64,000 bases of DNA from Nostoc sp. C052 (GCF_013393905.1 NZ_CP040272.1:5886001-5950000); one strand, 5' to 3'. Shown: positions 19,581 through 29,250, counted from the stretch's first letter. Numbers and translations are program-made. The notes: generated by a model from the sequence alone, not told the origin.

Positions 19581-21455
19581 TTAAAACGTAAAAGTAGTAC
19601 GAAGTACACCTACAGTTGTTGTTTCGTTTCTGCTGTCACCTTCTGGGTTAAACAGAATAAAAGCACCAGGAGTAATGCTGATATTATCGTTGACTTTCAT
19701 GCGATAATACCCTTCTAAATGGTAAGGAGTAGCCCGATTTTCACCAAGTTGAGCCGAACCACTAGCATCAGTACGGTAAAGGGGTTGACCAAAAAGAATC
19801 CCAGCAGTGTTTCCTGACTTGAATAAATCTCTGAAGTGAACTCCCGCCATCCAACTTGTAAAGGTGGTGGAAGCATTCACGCTATTTGAAGCAGCATCAA
19901 CAAATATTGCTGCACCGTAACCAGATAAGGCTATCTTGGGAGATAATCGCCATGTTACCGTACCGCCAACAGAGTTGAGTGTGAGCGGTGTTCCAGTTGC
20001 AACCCCTGCTAAAGCACCGATATCACTACTAACTAATCCTGTAGCCAAAATATTGATTTCGTGATAACTGTGGGCATAGTTTAAACCAATATCCAGAGCG
20101 GGACTTGGCTTGAAGGTTAACTGTGTGGCAATAATACTACTACCACTAAATAAACCTGCTCCCAAAGGTGTAGTAGAAACTCCTGGTACTGCCTCACTAG
20201 CAGCTTTTTCGGGTAAATTGGCATTTACGCTGCCGTATAAAGCTCTTAAATCCAAATTTGGCGAAATATTAAAAATAAATCCCGCCGCCGATGCTAAACC
20301 AGTACCCGAAGTTCCACCAGAAACCCGTAGCACAGGATTCAAGTTGCCAAAACGAGAAATTGATTCTTGTCCTTCACCATAAAAAGGCGTAATTGCTGGG
20401 AAAGCATCTGATGTTTCCGCCGCAGTTCCCGCAAACAAGGTTAATTTATTAGCGACGGGAAAAATATACAGCAATTTGTAAAGCTGAACACTGTTTGCGC
20501 CAACACCCGACAAAGTATTGACATTTATCCCCGGAAATTGCGGCTCAAAACTGGTACGAGCGCTACTTGCACTTAAAAGCGGCGAAGCTAATCCTAAACT
20601 TTGTTGTAAGCTACCCTGTCCATCGGCTCCACCCAAAAAGTTATAGGCTTGCAATCCAGTAATTAATGAATCTTTACCAGTAAAGCTAGTGGTGAGATTT
20701 AACCGCACTCTATTGACTAAGATGATGTTCGAGTCGCTGTTATTGGGAGCGCCGCCAGTAGCACCAATCCCAGCAATAATTGCCTCACCATTAAGTTTTG
20801 TAGTAGTAGAAAACTGATTTGCTTCTAGTTTTGCTGTGCGAGCTTCTACAGCATCTACTCGACCTCGCAATGTTGCCAATTCCGCTGCAAATTGTTCTTG
20901 TAGTTTCTGCAACGTGGCTAAATCTTCTTTCTTGACCAAATCACCAGTTGCAGTCGCAATCAGTTCGTTGATTCGGTCTAAACAAGCATTTAAGCCAGCA
21001 GCAAATTCATAGCGAGTCATCGCCCGATTACCGCGATAGGTTTGATTGGGATAACCTGCGATACAACCATAGCGCTCAACTAAAGATTGGAGTGCTTGAA
21101 AAGCCCAATCTGTCGGCTGTACATCAGACAATTGGGATACGGATGTTACTTGTGCAAGTTTGTCTGATGGTTGAGATGAATTTGCAGATTGCGGTGTGAT
21201 TGCCTGCAAAGAATTATTAGCAGAATCCACCTCTAATTTTTTTTGGCTTTCATTAGATATCGGTAATTCATCAGAAATAGTATTGGCTAAATTGCTTTTG
21301 TTTAAATAAACTTTTTCATGGCTTTCAACATCTTGATAAATTGTTAGATTTTTATTTTCAATCTCTAAATTAGGCAGGGCTTGTACTGGTGATAAACCAG
21401 CAATTAACCATAAAAAGCACACTCCCCCAGCAGAAGCTAATAGATATTTTGCCAT
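19581..21455 (-). CDS. SLH-domain outer-membrane porin (OprB/iron-uptake type)
   Basis: A 624-aa protein from the ATG at 21455; the four extra codons upstream would need TTG. It has a signal peptide (hydrophobic to about residue 27, PVQA), then an S-layer homology domain about residues 105-165 (VSQLSDVQPTDWAFQALQSL ... MTRYEFAAGLN), a coiled coil about 170-215 that likely spans the periplasm and peptidoglycan, and a C-terminal beta-barrel of about 400 residues ending in the aromatic TFTF. This is the architecture of cyanobacterial Slr1841/SomA-like porins that pass small solutes and ions. It is monocistronic and opposite in direction to its neighbours. Confidence 0.9.
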   Translation of the reverse strand: MAKYLLASAGGVCFLWLIAGLSPVQALPNLEIENKNLTIYQDVESHEKVYLNKSNLANTISDELPISNESQKKLEVDSANNSLQAITPQSANSSQPSDKLAQVTSVSQLSDVQPTDWAFQALQSLVERYGCIAGYPNQTYRGNRAMTRYEFAAGLNACLDRINELIATATGDLVKKEDLATLQKLQEQFAAELATLRGRVDAVEARTAKLEANQFSTTTKLNGEAIIAGIGATGGAPNNSDSNIILVNRVRLNLTTSFTGKDSLITGLQAYNFLGGADGQGSLQQSLGLASPLLSASSARTSFEPQFPGINVNTLSGVGANSVQLYKLLYIFPVANKLTLFAGTAAETSDAFPAITPFYGEGQESISRFGNLNPVLRVSGGTSGTGLASAAGFIFNISPNLDLRALYGSVNANLPEKAASEAVPGVSTTPLGAGLFSGSSIIATQLTFKPSPALDIGLNYAHSYHEINILATGLVSSDIGALAGVATGTPLTLNSVGGTVTWRLSPKIALSGYGAAIFVDAASNSVNASTTFTSWMAGVHFRDLFKSGNTAGILFGQPLYRTDASGSAQLGENRATPYHLEGYYRMKVNDNISITPGAFILFNPEGDSRNETTTVGVLRTTFTF

Positions 21456-21959
21456 GACAACTCCCAATCTATATATTAAATGGTGACAAACTTAATTGCG
21501 ATATTTAAATGGTATTGATAAGTGATTTTAAAGTTAGCAAGATAGTCTTGTTAACTTTAAAATTTGCAAATCAGAAAGTTTATTCTTGATTTGACTTATC
21601 AAAGCATCAGGTTATATCGCACGTATTAAATTATAGTAAATACTATTTTTGCAAAGAATTAACATTTAGTACTATTGAGAATTCTAATAATTACTATTGA
21701 CAAAAGAATAATTAGATTGGTGTACTTTTATGGTATTGGATATAAGATAAACGGTTATGAAATATAGCAATCTTAAATCAGTGGTGAATCAGTAGATACC
21801 CGACTTATTAGAGGATGTTTGAAAAGTCCTGATTGATGTTCAAATATTTTTACCCCACTCTAACCCTCGCCTTATAAAGGCTACGGTGTACACACAAGTC
21901 TTAAAATTCCCCCTAGTACTTGGTTTCGTCATCTAGCAATAGGATTGTGCGATCGCTCT

Positions 21960-22004
21960 GTCAGCCTGTTCGCAGCGTTCGCGAACAGCGTCTCGTAGAG
22001 AGGA
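21960..22004. repeat. Short GC-rich palindromic repeat of the GCGTCTCGTAGAGAG family
   Basis: GCGTTCGCGAACAGCGTCTCGTAGAGAGG with internal palindrome TTCGCGAA. Related copies lie near 16659, 25232 and 55284. The 922-base stretch 21456-22378 otherwise holds only repeats and AT-rich DNA with no convincing gene. Confidence 0.6.
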
Positions 22005-22036
22005 GGAACGAAGAAGCAATCGCAAAAACTCACAGC

Positions 22037-22166
22037 AATACTTGTCGGGTTTTGGGGAAAAGGGGAAGGGGCGGGGGAAAGGGAAAGAAAAAACCTTTAA
22101 CCCTTACCCTTTAACCTTTTCCCCAAATCAAATTCCGAGTTAAAAATGCAAAACCCGAGTAGTATT
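22037..22166. repeat. MITE-like repeat, copy 1
   Basis: A 130-bp element with terminal inverted repeats AATACTTGTCGGGTTTT and AAAACCCGAGTAGTATT. The interior contains a purine-rich GGGGAAAGGG stretch, AAAAAACCTTTAACCC and ATTCCGAGTTAAAAATGC. An inverted copy lies at 23227-23350 on the other side of the HAD gene. Confidence 0.8.
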
Positions 22167-22168
22167 GC

Positions 22169-22221
22169 GATAAATCGCCGTCTCTACAATAATCGGTCTT
22201 TCCTCTTGACGGCGATTTATC
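22169..22221. repeat. Inverted repeat GATAAATCGCCGTC
   Basis: Perfect 14-base arms at 22169-22182 and 22208-22221 around a 25-base loop, directly after the MITE-like repeat. This belongs to the common GCGATTTATCGC-type palindromic repeats. Confidence 0.65.
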
Positions 22222-22378
22222 TCGTCCTTGCGATCTATAATTTTCATCAAAAAACCTTAACCGAAGCGTATTGGAACCAATCTTTTCTCTAACCCCCTTC
22301 TCTTCTGTTAGGACGATGAAGTAAATTATTTGCCATGCCATCATCAGCTATGAAACAAAACGTCAGCCGAGGTTTTTC

Positions 22379-23047
22379 ATGGCATTAGAAGGGGTGATTT
22401 TAGATATTGATGGAACACTAGTTTTAAGTAATGATGCTCATGCAAATACCTGGGTAGAGGCATTTGCAGCTTATGACTTGCAAGTGCCATTTGAAACAAT
22501 TAGACCACTTATGGGCATGGGTGGAGATCAACTGATTCCCAAAGTAGTGCCAGAATTAAATGGTGAAGAAGGAACTGGCAAAGCGATCGCTCAAATACGC
22601 AAAAAACTATTACTTGACAAATATATACCACAAATCACTGCTGCTAATGGAAGCAGAAAATTAATATTAAAGATGCAGGAATCGGGATTGCATCTGGTTG
22701 TCGCTAGTTCAGCCAGTTCTCAAGAACTCGATATCATGCTCAAAATTGCCCAAGTAGATGATTTGCTCACGGAAGTAACTACATCCGATGATGCTGAAGC
22801 ATCTAAACCTGCTCCTGACATTGTAGAAGCTGCCTTGAATAAAGGACAAATGACACCGGATAAAGTAGTGATGCTAGGAGATTCGCCTTACGATATTGAG
22901 TCTGCCGGCAAAGCAGGGGTAGCTGTGATTGGTTTGCGCTGCGGTGGCTTTAGCGATGAACAACTGTCGGGAGCGATCGCAATTTACAACGATCCAGAAG
23001 ATTTGTTACAGCACTATGACTCTTCTATTCTGGGTACAAATGCTTAA
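22379..23047 (+). CDS. HAD-family phosphatase (phosphoglycolate phosphatase/beta-PGM-like)
   Basis: A 222-aa cytoplasmic HAD hydrolase. Motif I is DIDGTL near residue 9, with the nucleophile Asp and the general acid Asp; motif II is VVASSAS near 109; motif III is the Lys in ASKPAPD near 142; motif IV is VMLGDSPYD near 165. A helical cap is inserted between motifs I and II (subfamily IA), as in phosphoglycolate phosphatases and beta-phosphoglucomutases. Substrate specificity cannot be told. The gene is flanked by two inverted copies of a MITE-like repeat. Confidence 0.88.
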   Translation: MALEGVILDIDGTLVLSNDAHANTWVEAFAAYDLQVPFETIRPLMGMGGDQLIPKVVPELNGEEGTGKAIAQIRKKLLLDKYIPQITAANGSRKLILKMQESGLHLVVASSASSQELDIMLKIAQVDDLLTEVTTSDDAEASKPAPDIVEAALNKGQMTPDKVVMLGDSPYDIESAGKAGVAVIGLRCGGFSDEQLSGAIAIYNDPEDLLQHYDSSILGTNA

Positions 23048-23058
23048 ATACTAAAAGG

Positions 23059-23082
23059 GTAGAAGTGCGATCGCACTTCTAC
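23059..23082 (+). terminator. 24-bp perfect palindrome after the HAD gene
   Basis: GTAGAAGTGC and its complement flank a central HIP1-like GATCGC, giving a perfect 24-base palindrome 12 bases after the stop codon. There is no U-run, so it may stabilise the 3' end or be a repeat rather than a classic terminator. Confidence 0.45.
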
Positions 23083-23226
23083 CACAACTATACAAACTTG
23101 AGATATTTACAAGGCTGAAGCTAACTTCAATCTACAATTTAGTAACTCAAAGTTTGCAAGCTAGACAAAAGCAAGAGGTGGCAATTATAGAATAAAGTAC
23201 AAGAATTAGAAATTGAAATGGCATCC

Positions 23227-23350
23227 AATACTTCTCGGGTTTTGCATTTTTAACTCGGAATCGGGTTTGGGGTAAAAGGTACTAGGTTTGGGTTAAAGGT
23301 TTTTTCTTTCCCTTTTCTCTTTCCCCCTTTCCCCTTAACTGAGAAGTATT
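23227..23350. repeat. MITE-like repeat, copy 2 (inverted), with flanking direct repeat
   Basis: A 124-bp element that matches the reverse complement of 22037-22166, with terminal repeats AATACTTCTCGGG and AACTGAGAAGTATT. It is flanked by a 10-base direct repeat AAATGGCATC (23216-23225 and 23352-23361), which looks like a target-site duplication. Confidence 0.8.
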
Positions 23351-23417
23351 TAAATGGCATCTTGCCCACCCCACAATCATATTGGAAAATATTAGTGCAA
23401 ATTAAAGGCGCAACAGC

Positions 23418-25151
23418 TTAACTATATTCGTCAATTAAAATTTGGAATCTCTCATATTCTCTAATCGTATCAAAATCAGGATCGGTTTTAGCATTTTCCA
23501 ATCTATTTGCTTCAAGTTTGATTGATTGTTGTAGGTTTTCTATTGCTAGAGTGACGTTGTTTTGTAGTGCGTAACAACAGGCTTTGTTATACCAGCAATC
23601 AGCATTGTCAGATTTAATTTCAATTGCTAGATCGTAGACAATCAATGCCTCTTCATAACGTTGCAATTTTATCAAACTGCCACCTTTGTTATTCCAAGCA
23701 TTGATGTTATCTGACTTTAATTCAATAACTTTTTCGTAAGAGGCGATCGCCTCTTCATATTGTTGTAAATAATATAGGACATTGCCACGATCCAGCCAGA
23801 AACCATAAAAGTCAGAATAGATTGTAATTGCTTGATTGTATGAGTCTAAGGCTGCTTGATAATTTTTCTGTGCTGCTAAAGCTTGTCCTCGTAACCACCA
23901 AGTATTGCTATCTTCTGGTCTAATTTCTATTACTTTATCGTAGGCTGCGATCGCTTCTTCATAACGCTGTAATTTTGCCAAGGTTTCGCCTTGTTTATAC
24001 CAAGCTTGATAAAAATCTAACTGAATGGCAATCGCTTGTTTATATGCTGCTAAAGCTTCTTCATCGCGTCCTAAATCTGTAAGAGCAATGCCCTGATAGT
24101 ACCAAGTTTTTGAATCATCAGATTTGATTTCCAAAGCTTTTTGATATGAATCAACTGCTTCTGCATATCTTTGCAAAAAATAAAGGGAATAACCCCGTGA
24201 ATACCAAGCATTAACGTAGTTTGGTTGAATCTTAATTACTCGATCGTAGGAGGCGATCGCTTCATCATGTTTGTTTAAAGAATAAAGCGCGTAGCCTCGC
24301 CAATACCAAGCATCAGCATTTTTGGGTTTATTTTTAATTATTTTGTCATAGCAAGCGATCGCCTGCTCATATTGTCGCGATGAGACTAATTTATCACCTT
24401 GTCTCTGTAACTCTTGGTTTTGATCTCTAAATATCCATAAAACTAAAACTAATCCAATAACTAAATACCGCGAATTCTCTCTAAATATTGCATTCGCAAA
24501 AACAGTTAAATTTTCTGGGAGATGAAGATATTCGCTAATTGTATGAGTGAAATTCCATAAAAACTGGTTAAAAGGTCTGGCAAACCATAACAAACCAATC
24601 AATATCCAAATTCCATATTTAGCAACCTGATTGATTTGCTGTTGAATTGCTTTTGGCAGCCACGGTTCGATAATTCCATAACCATCTAGGCCAGGAATAG
24701 GTAATAAATTAATCAAAACGACATAGATATTTAGGGAAATTATATAAGTTAGGGCAGTAATCAAAGCAAATAAAACTGAATTTGGATTTTCGATAGCTAA
24801 AGAATCCCAACCCAATTGAAAAGGCAGTGATAGCAGGTAAGCTAGAATCAAATTGGCAATTGGGCCAGCAGCCGAAACCGCACTTTTCCATTTGCGATCG
24901 CGTAATCGACTGTGATTAATATAAACTGCTCCCCCAGGTAGAGCAATACCGCCAATGAGGAGAAAAAATAACGGCATCATCAAACTCAAACTCGGTTCGG
25001 TATATTTGAGTGGGTTCAATGTCAAATACCCCTTATCTTTGACAGAAGTATCACCACCCCAATATGCTGCTATTGCATGACCAAACTCATGCAAACATAA
25101 AGACAATATCCAACCAAAACAGATAAAAGCTACTACTAGCCACATATTCAT
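23418..25151 (-). CDS. M50-type membrane metalloprotease fused to TPR repeats
   Basis: A 577-aa protein. Residues 1-235 form a compact site-2-protease-like membrane domain with the zinc motif HEFGH near residue 21 in the first membrane segment and NLLPIPGLDGYGI near 148 with the second-site Asp. A last membrane segment (about 225-238) leads into about eight 34-residue TPRs to about residue 545 (ALYSLNKHDEAIASYDRVI and similar). The repeats probably face the cytoplasm and recruit substrate or partners. It resembles YwhC/Rv-type M50 peptidases (no PDZ seen) with an added TPR arm. A single gene, opposite to the HAD gene. Confidence 0.88.
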   Translation of the reverse strand: MNMWLVVAFICFGWILSLCLHEFGHAIAAYWGGDTSVKDKGYLTLNPLKYTEPSLSLMMPLFFLLIGGIALPGGAVYINHSRLRDRKWKSAVSAAGPIANLILAYLLSLPFQLGWDSLAIENPNSVLFALITALTYIISLNIYVVLINLLPIPGLDGYGIIEPWLPKAIQQQINQVAKYGIWILIGLLWFARPFNQFLWNFTHTISEYLHLPENLTVFANAIFRENSRYLVIGLVLVLWIFRDQNQELQRQGDKLVSSRQYEQAIACYDKIIKNKPKNADAWYWRGYALYSLNKHDEAIASYDRVIKIQPNYVNAWYSRGYSLYFLQRYAEAVDSYQKALEIKSDDSKTWYYQGIALTDLGRDEEALAAYKQAIAIQLDFYQAWYKQGETLAKLQRYEEAIAAYDKVIEIRPEDSNTWWLRGQALAAQKNYQAALDSYNQAITIYSDFYGFWLDRGNVLYYLQQYEEAIASYEKVIELKSDNINAWNNKGGSLIKLQRYEEALIVYDLAIEIKSDNADCWYNKACCYALQNNVTLAIENLQQSIKLEANRLENAKTDPDFDTIREYERFQILIDEYS

Positions 25152-25231
25152 ATTTATAGATATCTTATAAAAATCCTGGTTAATTTTTGATCGTATTGGC
25201 TTTTACAACAAATTTAAGCGAATAGAATTGC

Positions 25232-25290
25232 CTGCGGCACACTGCGTGAACGCGGCTACACAGGCGAAGTCCGCCTTTGCGGACTAAATT
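25232..25290. repeat. Short GC-rich repeats in the 25152-25523 spacer
   Basis: Contains GCGTGAACGCGGC and GTCCGCCTTTGCGGAC, the latter a near-perfect palindrome of the Nostocales REP type. The rest of the 372-base spacer has no gene. Confidence 0.5.
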
Positions 25291-25443
25291 CAAATTCAGG
25301 CTTTGAAACCCAGGATCGGTAGCTTTTGTTTGTGTAGACGCGGTTTCTAACCGCCCGTTTCACGTTATGTTGACACCAATGAGCAATGCTGTGCCCTTAC
25401 GACAGATGTAGTTCAAATACATGAAAACTGCTGTAATAGAGAA

Positions 25444-25485
25444 ATCATCAGTGAGCGATCGCCTAAACTTTTGCCCACTGATGAT
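25444..25485 (-). terminator. Possible terminator of glutamate dehydrogenase
   Basis: Perfect 10-base inverted repeat ATCATCAGTG / CACTGATGAT, 39 bases downstream of the gdhA stop codon on the same strand, followed on that strand by a pyrimidine-rich TTTCTCT. The loop is long (22 bases), so this is tentative. Confidence 0.4.
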
Positions 25486-25523
25486 TTATTCTCCCTCATA
25501 AATTCAATTGTCGCTATCAACAA

Positions 25524-26813
25524 TTAAGGATAAAGACCCCTGTCAGTTAGCGCCTGAGCCACTCTACCCACCCCTAAAGTGTAAGCTGCTAACCTCAAGG
25601 AAATTTGGCGCACCTCCGACTGATGAATCACCTTACGGTAGGCTTGTACCATCAAATGCTCCATTTCGCGGTTGACACGCTCCTCATCCCAAAATACATA
25701 AGAAAGACCCTGTACCCACTCTAAATAACTCACGACTACACCGCCAGCATTCGCCAAAATATCCGGTAGCACTGTCACACCCCGCGCCTCTAATGCCAAG
25801 TTAGCCTCAAGAGTAACCGGGCCGTTAGCTGCTTCTGCGACAATTTGCGCCTGTACCTGATTAACGTTTTCTTCAGTGATTTGGTTTTCTAAAGCCGCTG
25901 GTATTAAGACATCACAGGGTAAAGTTAATAAATCTGCATTGCTAATTGGTACAGATTGCGGGAAACCCGCAATACTCTTGCGATTTTCAGCGGCGTAGAC
26001 TTTTAACTTGGGAATATCAAGACCAACTTCAGAGAATATTCCCCCAGCGCCAGTTGAAACGGCGATAATTTTCGCGCCTGCTTCATATAGTAATTCTGCT
26101 GCGGCACAACCGACGTTACCGAAACCCTGAATCGCTACTCGCACTCCTACCAAGGATTTACCTCGATCTGCTAACGCCTCACGGACAATAATCATCGTGC
26201 CACGTCCGGTTGCCATTTCTCTTCCCAGAGAACCACCAATCGAAAGGGGTTTCCCAGTTACAACTCCTGGTACAGCATGACCAACATTTACAGAGTAAGT
26301 GTCCATCATCCAAGCCATTTCACGGGCAGAAGTACCCATATCTGGCGCAGGAATATCTACGGAAGGCCCAATATCTTTTATCAACTCGCTGATATAACGA
26401 CGGCTAATTCTTTCTAATTCGCCAACGCTATAGTGTTTGGGATCTATAGCAATGCCACCCTTACCACCACCATAAGGAATACCTAACAAGGCACATTTCC
26501 AGGTCATCAGCATTGCTAGAGCGGATACTTCGCGCAATGTCACAGCCGGATGGAAACGAATTCCACCCTTGTATGGGCCTAAAACATCAGAGTGCTGTAC
26601 CCGATGTCCAGCGAGAACTTGTATTTCCCCATCATCTAGTTTCACAGGTATGGAAACTGTGACAACTTTACGTGGGTGGCTGAGAATTTCTAGTAAACCC
26701 TGATTTAAATTTAATTCTTTAGCTGCCGCTTCTAAGTAGCTACAGGCTTGGTCAAATGGGCATATATGCGCCGGAGAAGCAGTTTCCGCCAGCAGCGAGG
26801 ATTTTGAAATCAT
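25524..26813 (-). CDS. gdhA: Glutamate dehydrogenase (Glu/Leu/Phe/Val dehydrogenase family)
   Basis: A 429-aa cytoplasmic enzyme that interconverts 2-oxoglutarate plus ammonium and glutamate with NAD(P)H. Visible motifs are KGGIRFHP, the active-site WKCALLGIPYGGGKGG near residue 103, PAPDMGT, the Rossmann motif VAIQGFGNVG near 215, and LPDILANAGGV. The length fits hexameric bacterial GDHs. I chose the ATG at 26813 because an AGGAG (26821-26825) lies seven bases before it; an upstream GTG would overlap that site. In cyanobacteria GDH is secondary to GS/GOGAT for ammonium assimilation. Monocistronic. Confidence 0.9.
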   Translation of the reverse strand: MISKSSLLAETASPAHICPFDQACSYLEAAAKELNLNQGLLEILSHPRKVVTVSIPVKLDDGEIQVLAGHRVQHSDVLGPYKGGIRFHPAVTLREVSALAMLMTWKCALLGIPYGGGKGGIAIDPKHYSVGELERISRRYISELIKDIGPSVDIPAPDMGTSAREMAWMMDTYSVNVGHAVPGVVTGKPLSIGGSLGREMATGRGTMIIVREALADRGKSLVGVRVAIQGFGNVGCAAAELLYEAGAKIIAVSTGAGGIFSEVGLDIPKLKVYAAENRKSIAGFPQSVPISNADLLTLPCDVLIPAALENQITEENVNQVQAQIVAEAANGPVTLEANLALEARGVTVLPDILANAGGVVVSYLEWVQGLSYVFWDEERVNREMEHLMVQAYRKVIHQSEVRQISLRLAAYTLGVGRVAQALTDRGLYP

Positions 26814-26990
26814 AAATTTTCTCCTAATCACGGTATCTTTACGAACCGGATATCATCTGTACTTAAGCTTATCCCTTTTTTTGAGAAAAACAAGATTTTT
26901 GTAGTTTTTGTTACAGTTTTATATTTTATATTTTGGTATGTGAAAAATATTCAAAAATCACCGTTTGTAGGGGCTCAAATTTGTGCATTG

Positions 26991-27173
26991 GTGTCAACTT
27001 AACGTGAAAGCAAGTCTAGAACTAGCTTTTAGATTGCCTCATTCCCAGTCTCCGACTGGGAATGCCGTCCTAGAGGCTCCGCCTCTCTTGCTGGCGGCAG
27101 AGCCACCAGGAGCAGCATTTCCAGCCGGAGCCTGGAAACGAGGTTTTAAAGGAGTTTTAGCTTAAGTTGACAC
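26991..27173. repeat. 183-bp dispersed repeat element, copy A
   Basis: Ends in inverted repeats GTGTCAACTTAA / TTAAGTTGACAC. The interior has paired palindromes TCCCAGTCTCCGACTGGGA, GAGGCTCCGCCTC and CCAGCCGGAGCCTGG. A second copy in opposite orientation is at 49569-49753. This fills the 26814-27243 spacer, which has no gene. Confidence 0.8.
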
Positions 27174-27243
27174 AAATTTAATTGGTGTCAACTTAATCAA
27201 AATTTATATATTATGTCGGTAAGATAGTTAAACCCAAAAATTT

Positions 27244-28389
27244 TCACCTTGCTAAGGCGATCGCGGCATTCTGCCCCCCGAAGCCAAAACTCAAACATAA
27301 TACCTGCTGAATTTTACTTAGACGTGCGGCTGTAACAATATCTAAATCAAACTCTGGCTGTTTCGAGCCTACAGAAGGTGGTAGTATTTGATGCTTTAAT
27401 GCCATGAGAGAAAAAGCTACACCTAAAGCTCCAGATGCTCCTAATGTATGACCTGTGCTTCCCTTGGTGGAACTAACTGCCACGCCTTGGGGAAACATAC
27501 GCTGGATTACCATACTCTCCATTTGGTCATTTAGCTGCGTAGCTGTGCCATGAGCATGAATATAATCGATATCGCTTGGTGATAGACAACTACGTTCTAA
27601 ACATTGTTTGATAGCTGCGATCGCACTTTTTCCTTGAGGTTCTGGTGAATTACTATGATATGCATCGTTGGTTAAGCCAAAACCAAGAATTTCACCATAC
27701 ACTTTTGCTTGACGCTGTTTGGCAAACTCTGCTGATTCTAAGACAAACACAGCTGCGCCTTCACCCAACACTAAGCCTTCCCGATGCAAATCAAAGGGAT
27801 AAGCCCCAGTTTTCGCCAAAGCACCCATTTGTTGAAACCCAGCTAAAGTTAAGGGTGTAATTGGCGCTTCCACTGCACCTGCGATCGCTTGTTGACATTG
27901 CCCAGTTTGGATAAGCATAGCTGCTTGGGCAATAGACCAAATTCCAGTCGCACAAGCTGCCATTGGTGCTAAAACTATCCCCGATGCACCGATTTGCCTT
28001 GCAGCTGCGATCGCATTTATATGAGGTAATGTATCTAGCCAATTTCCAAAAGACGACACGGGAAAATTTTCTGCCTCACTATACATTTGCCGTGCCAACT
28101 TCTCCCAAGAAGCTTGATAAGAGCGACTCGATCCAATGACTACAGCACAATCAGCTGCATGTGCAACCAACCCAGCGTCTTGCAAAGCAGAAGCAACAAC
28201 CATCTGAGTTAATGCTGTCAACTCAGATGGTTGTTGACCAATCAAACCTAGAGGAAGTGGTCTAAGTTCTGGAAATGGTTGGTGTAACCGAATTCCAGAT
28301 TTACCCGCGATTAAATTTCGCCAACTATCCTCTAAGCTTCCACCCAAAGCGGAAACTAGACCAATACCAGTGAAAACAACCTTTACCAA
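27244..28389 (-). CDS. Beta-ketoacyl-ACP synthase (KAS I/II type)
   Basis: A 381-aa thiolase-fold condensing enzyme. The catalytic triad is visible: Cys in MAACATGIW near residue 146, His in HAHGTATQ near 277, and His in KGSTGHTLG near 314; the C-terminal GFGGQNAA is also typical. It catalyses decarboxylative condensation of malonyl-ACP with acyl-ACP. It is shorter and more divergent than housekeeping FabF (about 415 aa) and is not beside other fab genes, so a role in a secondary lipid or glycolipid is possible but not shown. Starts at ATG (MVKVVFTGIGLVS). Confidence 0.85.
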   Translation of the reverse strand: MVKVVFTGIGLVSALGGSLEDSWRNLIAGKSGIRLHQPFPELRPLPLGLIGQQPSELTALTQMVVASALQDAGLVAHAADCAVVIGSSRSYQASWEKLARQMYSEAENFPVSSFGNWLDTLPHINAIAAARQIGASGIVLAPMAACATGIWSIAQAAMLIQTGQCQQAIAGAVEAPITPLTLAGFQQMGALAKTGAYPFDLHREGLVLGEGAAVFVLESAEFAKQRQAKVYGEILGFGLTNDAYHSNSPEPQGKSAIAAIKQCLERSCLSPSDIDYIHAHGTATQLNDQMESMVIQRMFPQGVAVSSTKGSTGHTLGASGALGVAFSLMALKHQILPPSVGSKQPEFDLDIVTAARLSKIQQVLCLSFGFGGQNAAIALAR

Positions 28390-28449
28390 TTTAGAAGTTA
28401 GGAGTTAGAAGTTAGTAATTATTCTCTCCCTGCTCCCTGCCCTCTTCCT

Positions 28450-29250
28450 CTACTTCCCTGGCGTTTTCAGATTTTCAGCACCTTGGGTGACTTTAGCGGA
28501 TTCAATGCGATCGCCTTGCTGAATTTTGTTCACGACATCAAAGCCTTGCGTGACATTGCCAAACACCGCGTAGTTACCATCTAAGAACGCCAAATCTGCT
28601 AAAGCAAAGTAAAACTGGGCAGAAGCGGAGTCTGGTGATTGCGATCGCGCCATTGCTACTGCACCCTGCTTATGTGGTAATACGACAGGCTGGGCACTAG
28701 CATCAAATGGTTTATTGTAAATCGGAGTATTTGAACCTTTTGGCTTAACTTCTAAAGGTATATAACGAGCATTTCCCGTTTTTGGGTCAATATAACTACC
28801 AGTTCCCAGGCTATCTGCTGGAACTTTCGGGTCTTTGCTTTGAGGATCGCCCCCTTGAACTACAAACGGTTGGGGTTCGCGTACAACTCGATGGAAAGCT
28901 AAACCGTTGTACACACCCTTTTGCACTAAATCTACGAAATTGCCAGCTGTAATAGGGGCATTAATGCCGTCTACTTCAATCGTAATCGGCGAGCCTTTAA
29001 CCGTGATTACCACAGTTGCCTTACCTTCCAGTCTTGGTAAATCTGCCAGTCCAGGAATATTCTCACTACTAGTTTGAGATACAGAAGTTGCTTCAGTAGT
29101 TGTCTTGGTGCTTGCCTCATTTGTGTTCGAGGTAGCTGTCGAGCTTGGAGAAGAAGCATTAGAAGCGACTTGCTGTGTTGAACATCCCCCCAACATCAAG
29201 GCACTGATAAGCACAAAAGAAAGCAAAAATTGTGAAATTTTTAACCGCAT
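28450..29250 (-). CDS. Lipoprotein peptidyl-prolyl cis-trans isomerase, cyclophilin type
   Basis: A 266-aa protein. The lipobox MLGGC places the lipidated Cys at residue 23, followed by a Ser/Thr-rich linker to about 65. The cyclophilin domain covers about 80-262, with AGNFVDLVQKGVYNGLAFHR, a modified active site FVVQGGDPQ, and FYFALADLAFLDGNYAVFG. It accelerates proline isomerisation during folding in the periplasm or thylakoid lumen. Cyanobacterial relatives are near plant TLP20/CYP38-type lumenal cyclophilins, though assignment to one is not possible here. It lies 60 bases after the ketoacyl synthase start on the same strand. Confidence 0.88.
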   Translation of the reverse strand: MRLKISQFLLSFVLISALMLGGCSTQQVASNASSPSSTATSNTNEASTKTTTEATSVSQTSSENIPGLADLPRLEGKATVVITVKGSPITIEVDGINAPITAGNFVDLVQKGVYNGLAFHRVVREPQPFVVQGGDPQSKDPKVPADSLGTGSYIDPKTGNARYIPLEVKPKGSNTPIYNKPFDASAQPVVLPHKQGAVAMARSQSPDSASAQFYFALADLAFLDGNYAVFGNVTQGFDVVNKIQQGDRIESAKVTQGAENLKTPGK

